This document shows positions 4,789-6,286 of a DNA stretch of 6,286 nt, piece by piece. Source of the DNA: Victivallales bacterium (lineage in GTDB: Bacteria > Verrucomicrobiota > Lentisphaeria > Oligosphaerales > Oligosphaeraceae). Numbering within the stretch: position 1 is the stretch's first letter; each line of letters starts with the position of its first letter. The stretch is taken from contig JAGCTA010000001.1 of NCBI GenBank assembly GCA_017963875.1, positions 1-6,286 on the forward strand, read 5' to 3'. Below the pieces are notes generated by a model. It had not been told where the DNA came from. It saw only the letters and a program-made list of their open reading frames with translations, and searched no databases. The position numbers and the translations under genes were made by a program.

Positions 4789-5772
4789 ATGACAATTGGG
4801 TTTACTGACATGAAAGAGGCAATTGAGCAATACATAGGAAAGGCACTTGGGCAGTCATTGCAGCTGACACCTTTGCCCGTGGACAAAGATTTGCCGATGT
4901 TCTACAGCAGCCAGTACGAGTTTTTCTCGGGAACGCTGTCCAATGTGGACTGCGTGTTCTGCGTCGAGAGGGACAACATGCGCACCACGCCGTTGAACAT
5001 CCGCAAGCGTCTTGCCTTCCTGACAGGCCATTTCCATCGGGAAGTGGTCTATTGCGCAGGGCGTCTTGAATTCCATGCCACGCAGAAGATGATGGGATAC
5101 GGCATTCCCTTCATCGTGCCTGACAAGGGGCTTTTCCTGCCGTTTCTGGCGGTCGCGCTGAAAGCGTCGCTGCGTCGTCGGCTGATTGCTAGGGAGGATT
5201 TCAGCACCTACGCACAGCTTGTCGTGCTGGGAGTGCTTCTTCACAAGTTGCCGTCATCGCCTTCCATCCGCGAGGTGGAGCAGGCCTTTAACTGTTCGCA
5301 TCCAAGTGCGGTCAATGCCCTCCAGGAACTGGAGCAGTTTGACTTGGGGAAAAAGCAAAAAAGGCAGGGGACGGCTGAGCAGGAGTTCTGCTTCAACCAA
5401 AGCGGAAGGGCGCTCTGGGATGCCTGCCAGGACTATCTTGTGAATCCGTGCAAGCGGAATGTCGGTGTGGTTGAAATGCCAACGGGGTTGCATTCAGTCA
5501 AGGCGGGCGCGAATGCGCTTGCCGAACGCACCATGCTTGGCGAGGCTCTGCCGGAGACATACGCAGTAAGCCTCACTGCATTCAGAAAGGGGAAGTACGA
5601 GATCATTCCGCCAGCCGAGGCCGACATCGTTCTGCAATTGTGGAGATACCGCCCTGATGTCCTGGGCGACAGCGTGATAGACCCTTTGTCGCTGGCTCTT
5701 TCATTGAGGGGTGAAACTGACGAGCGTGTCCAGATGGCAATTGATGAAATGCTGGAGGAGTTGCAATGGTAA
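4789..5772 (+). CDS. AbiEi-like winged-helix antitoxin / transcriptional regulator
   Basis: The 327-residue product is the likely antitoxin and autorepressor of the nucleotidyltransferase encoded next. An N-terminal region (about 1 to 130) includes LTPLPV, a Thr-Pro helix start (RTTPLNIRKRL), and GYGIPFIVPDKGLFLPFL. A central winged helix follows at about 138 to 190 (YAQLVVLGVLLHKL, then SIREVEQAFNCSHPSAVNAL as the helix-turn-helix, then LEQFDLG). The C-terminal domain (about 200 to 327) contains SVKAGANALAERTML and DPLSLALSLRGETDERVQMA. I recall this arrangement from proteins labelled AbiEi-family antitoxin or hypothetical regulator in many bacteria; it differs from classical AbiEi, whose winged helix is N-terminal. 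The start at 4789 is preceded by AATAAAATAA and has no Shine-Dalgarno; an in-frame ATG at 4810 is possible but no better. The end overlaps the next gene by seven bases, implying coupled translation. Confidence 0.7.
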   Translation: MTIGFTDMKEAIEQYIGKALGQSLQLTPLPVDKDLPMFYSSQYEFFSGTLSNVDCVFCVERDNMRTTPLNIRKRLAFLTGHFHREVVYCAGRLEFHATQKMMGYGIPFIVPDKGLFLPFLAVALKASLRRRLIAREDFSTYAQLVVLGVLLHKLPSSPSIREVEQAFNCSHPSAVNALQELEQFDLGKKQKRQGTAEQEFCFNQSGRALWDACQDYLVNPCKRNVGVVEMPTGLHSVKAGANALAERTMLGEALPETYAVSLTAFRKGKYEIIPPAEADIVLQLWRYRPDVLGDSVIDPLSLALSLRGETDERVQMAIDEMLEELQW

Positions 5773-6286
5773 TCGGTCTGGAGAGATTCAAGGCGCATTT
5801 CGCGGGGCTTGAGGATTCCTATATTCTTATCGGCGGGAGCGCGTGCGATGTCAATCTGAATGCCCTTGGCGGAGCATTCCGCGTGACCAAGGACCTGGAT
5901 ATCGTCCTTTGCGTCGAGGCAAGGACAAACGAGTTTGCCCGCGCATTCTGGCGTTTCGTCAGAGAGGGAGGATACGCCATCGCCCAGCGAAGTTCGGATG
6001 ACGGTAAGGGACGGAAACTGTTCTATCGCTTCCAAAATCCAAGCGAGGTCGACTATCCAAAAATGCTGGAGTTGCTTTCGCGCAGACCTGAATGGCTGGA
6101 ATTGCCTGACGACATCCATGTGACGCCTATTCCGCTTTCATACGACATTTCCAGCCTGTCGGCCATTCTTCTTGATGACGACTACTACAATTTCATATTG
6201 GGCTATCGGACGATTATCGACGGCATCTCCCTCATCACGCCACCCGCGCTTGTCGTCTTGAAGGCAAAGGCCTGGATGAATCTCTC
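5766..6286 (+). CDS. AbiEii-like nucleotidyltransferase toxin (3' end beyond window)
   Basis: This is the second gene of the operon. It starts inside the antitoxin stop (ATGGTAA), with GGAGGAG five bases upstream, so translational coupling is likely. Only 173 codons are visible. Residues 19 to 51 show the nucleotidyltransferase signature: YILIGGSACDVNL with G23, G24 and S25, then FRVTKDLDIVL with the metal-binding pair D43 and D45. The third acidic residue is not certain (D96 in SEVDYPKML is one candidate). Later SLSAILLDDDYYNF (130 to 143) and PPALVVLKAKAWMNL (159 to 173) resemble the conserved Lys-rich helix that in AbiEii proteins precedes the conserved KD or KHxxD segment, which would lie past the edge. 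AbiEii-type toxins transfer nucleotides, in studied cases onto tRNA, and block growth until neutralised by the antitoxin gene product. The substrate here is unknown. The visible part is intact. Confidence 0.78.
   Translation, partial: MVIGLERFKAHFAGLEDSYILIGGSACDVNLNALGGAFRVTKDLDIVLCVEARTNEFARAFWRFVREGGYAIAQRSSDDGKGRKLFYRFQNPSEVDYPKMLELLSRRPEWLELPDDIHVTPIPLSYDISSLSAILLDDDYYNFILGYRTIIDGISLITPPALVVLKAKAWMNL

Noticed and set aside
4469..4795. Minus-strand 108-codon frame antisense to the toxin-antitoxin promoter
   Set aside because: Composition is what AT-rich non-coding DNA gives (many Phe, Ile, Lys); it runs through the inverted repeat and has no ribosome binding site.

Overview
The window is bacterial. 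It has Shine-Dalgarno-led genes, tight gene overlaps, coding DNA of mixed to moderately high GC, and AT-rich gaps. No marker gene fixes the taxon, so I do not assign one. The gene content looks like an accessory or mobile region (plasmid, integrated plasmid or phage satellite): a large primase-polymerase/helicase replication protein, a two-gene AbiE-like (type IV) toxin-antitoxin operon, a small DNA-binding-type protein, and long non-coding stretches rich in repeats.

Layout from left to right. On the minus strand, a gene whose start codon lies at 3..1 runs off the left edge; a 49-residue small protein (33..182) sits just upstream of it. Their promoter and leader region (183..392) holds two tandem GC-rich hairpins (219..255) and one long bulged hairpin (319..373). 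That region is divergent to a plus-strand gene (393..863) for a small protein ending in a HARE-HTH winged-helix domain. The next 582 bases (864..1445) lie between converging genes. They contain a degenerate pair of ~98-bp direct repeats (878..975, 1001..1099) and then an array of eleven TTTGAC/GTCAAA hexamers in both orientations (1227..1461), the last overlapping the end of the primase gene. The minus-strand primase/helicase (1446..3872) follows. Its upstream side carries a structured leader with a consensus Shine-Dalgarno in front of a three-codon minigene, then an AT-rich block of about 0.7 kb with three copies of a GCTTTCAAG-centred repeat, a 19-bp direct repeat and an A8T6 tract. An 11-bp perfect inverted repeat (4750..4781) then abuts a plus-strand operon: an AbiEi-like winged-helix antitoxin/regulator (4789..5772) overlapping by 7 bases an AbiEii-like nucleotidyltransferase (from 5766), which is cut by the right edge.

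How it may work together (inference): the primase/helicase would start replication of the element, with the repeat clusters on its two sides as candidate origin or iteron-like sites. The toxin-antitoxin operon would give maintenance or phage defence and would be autoregulated through the inverted repeat at its start. The strongest unexplained signals are the TTTGAC/GTCAAA array, the primase leader with its minigene, and the repeat pair between the converging genes.
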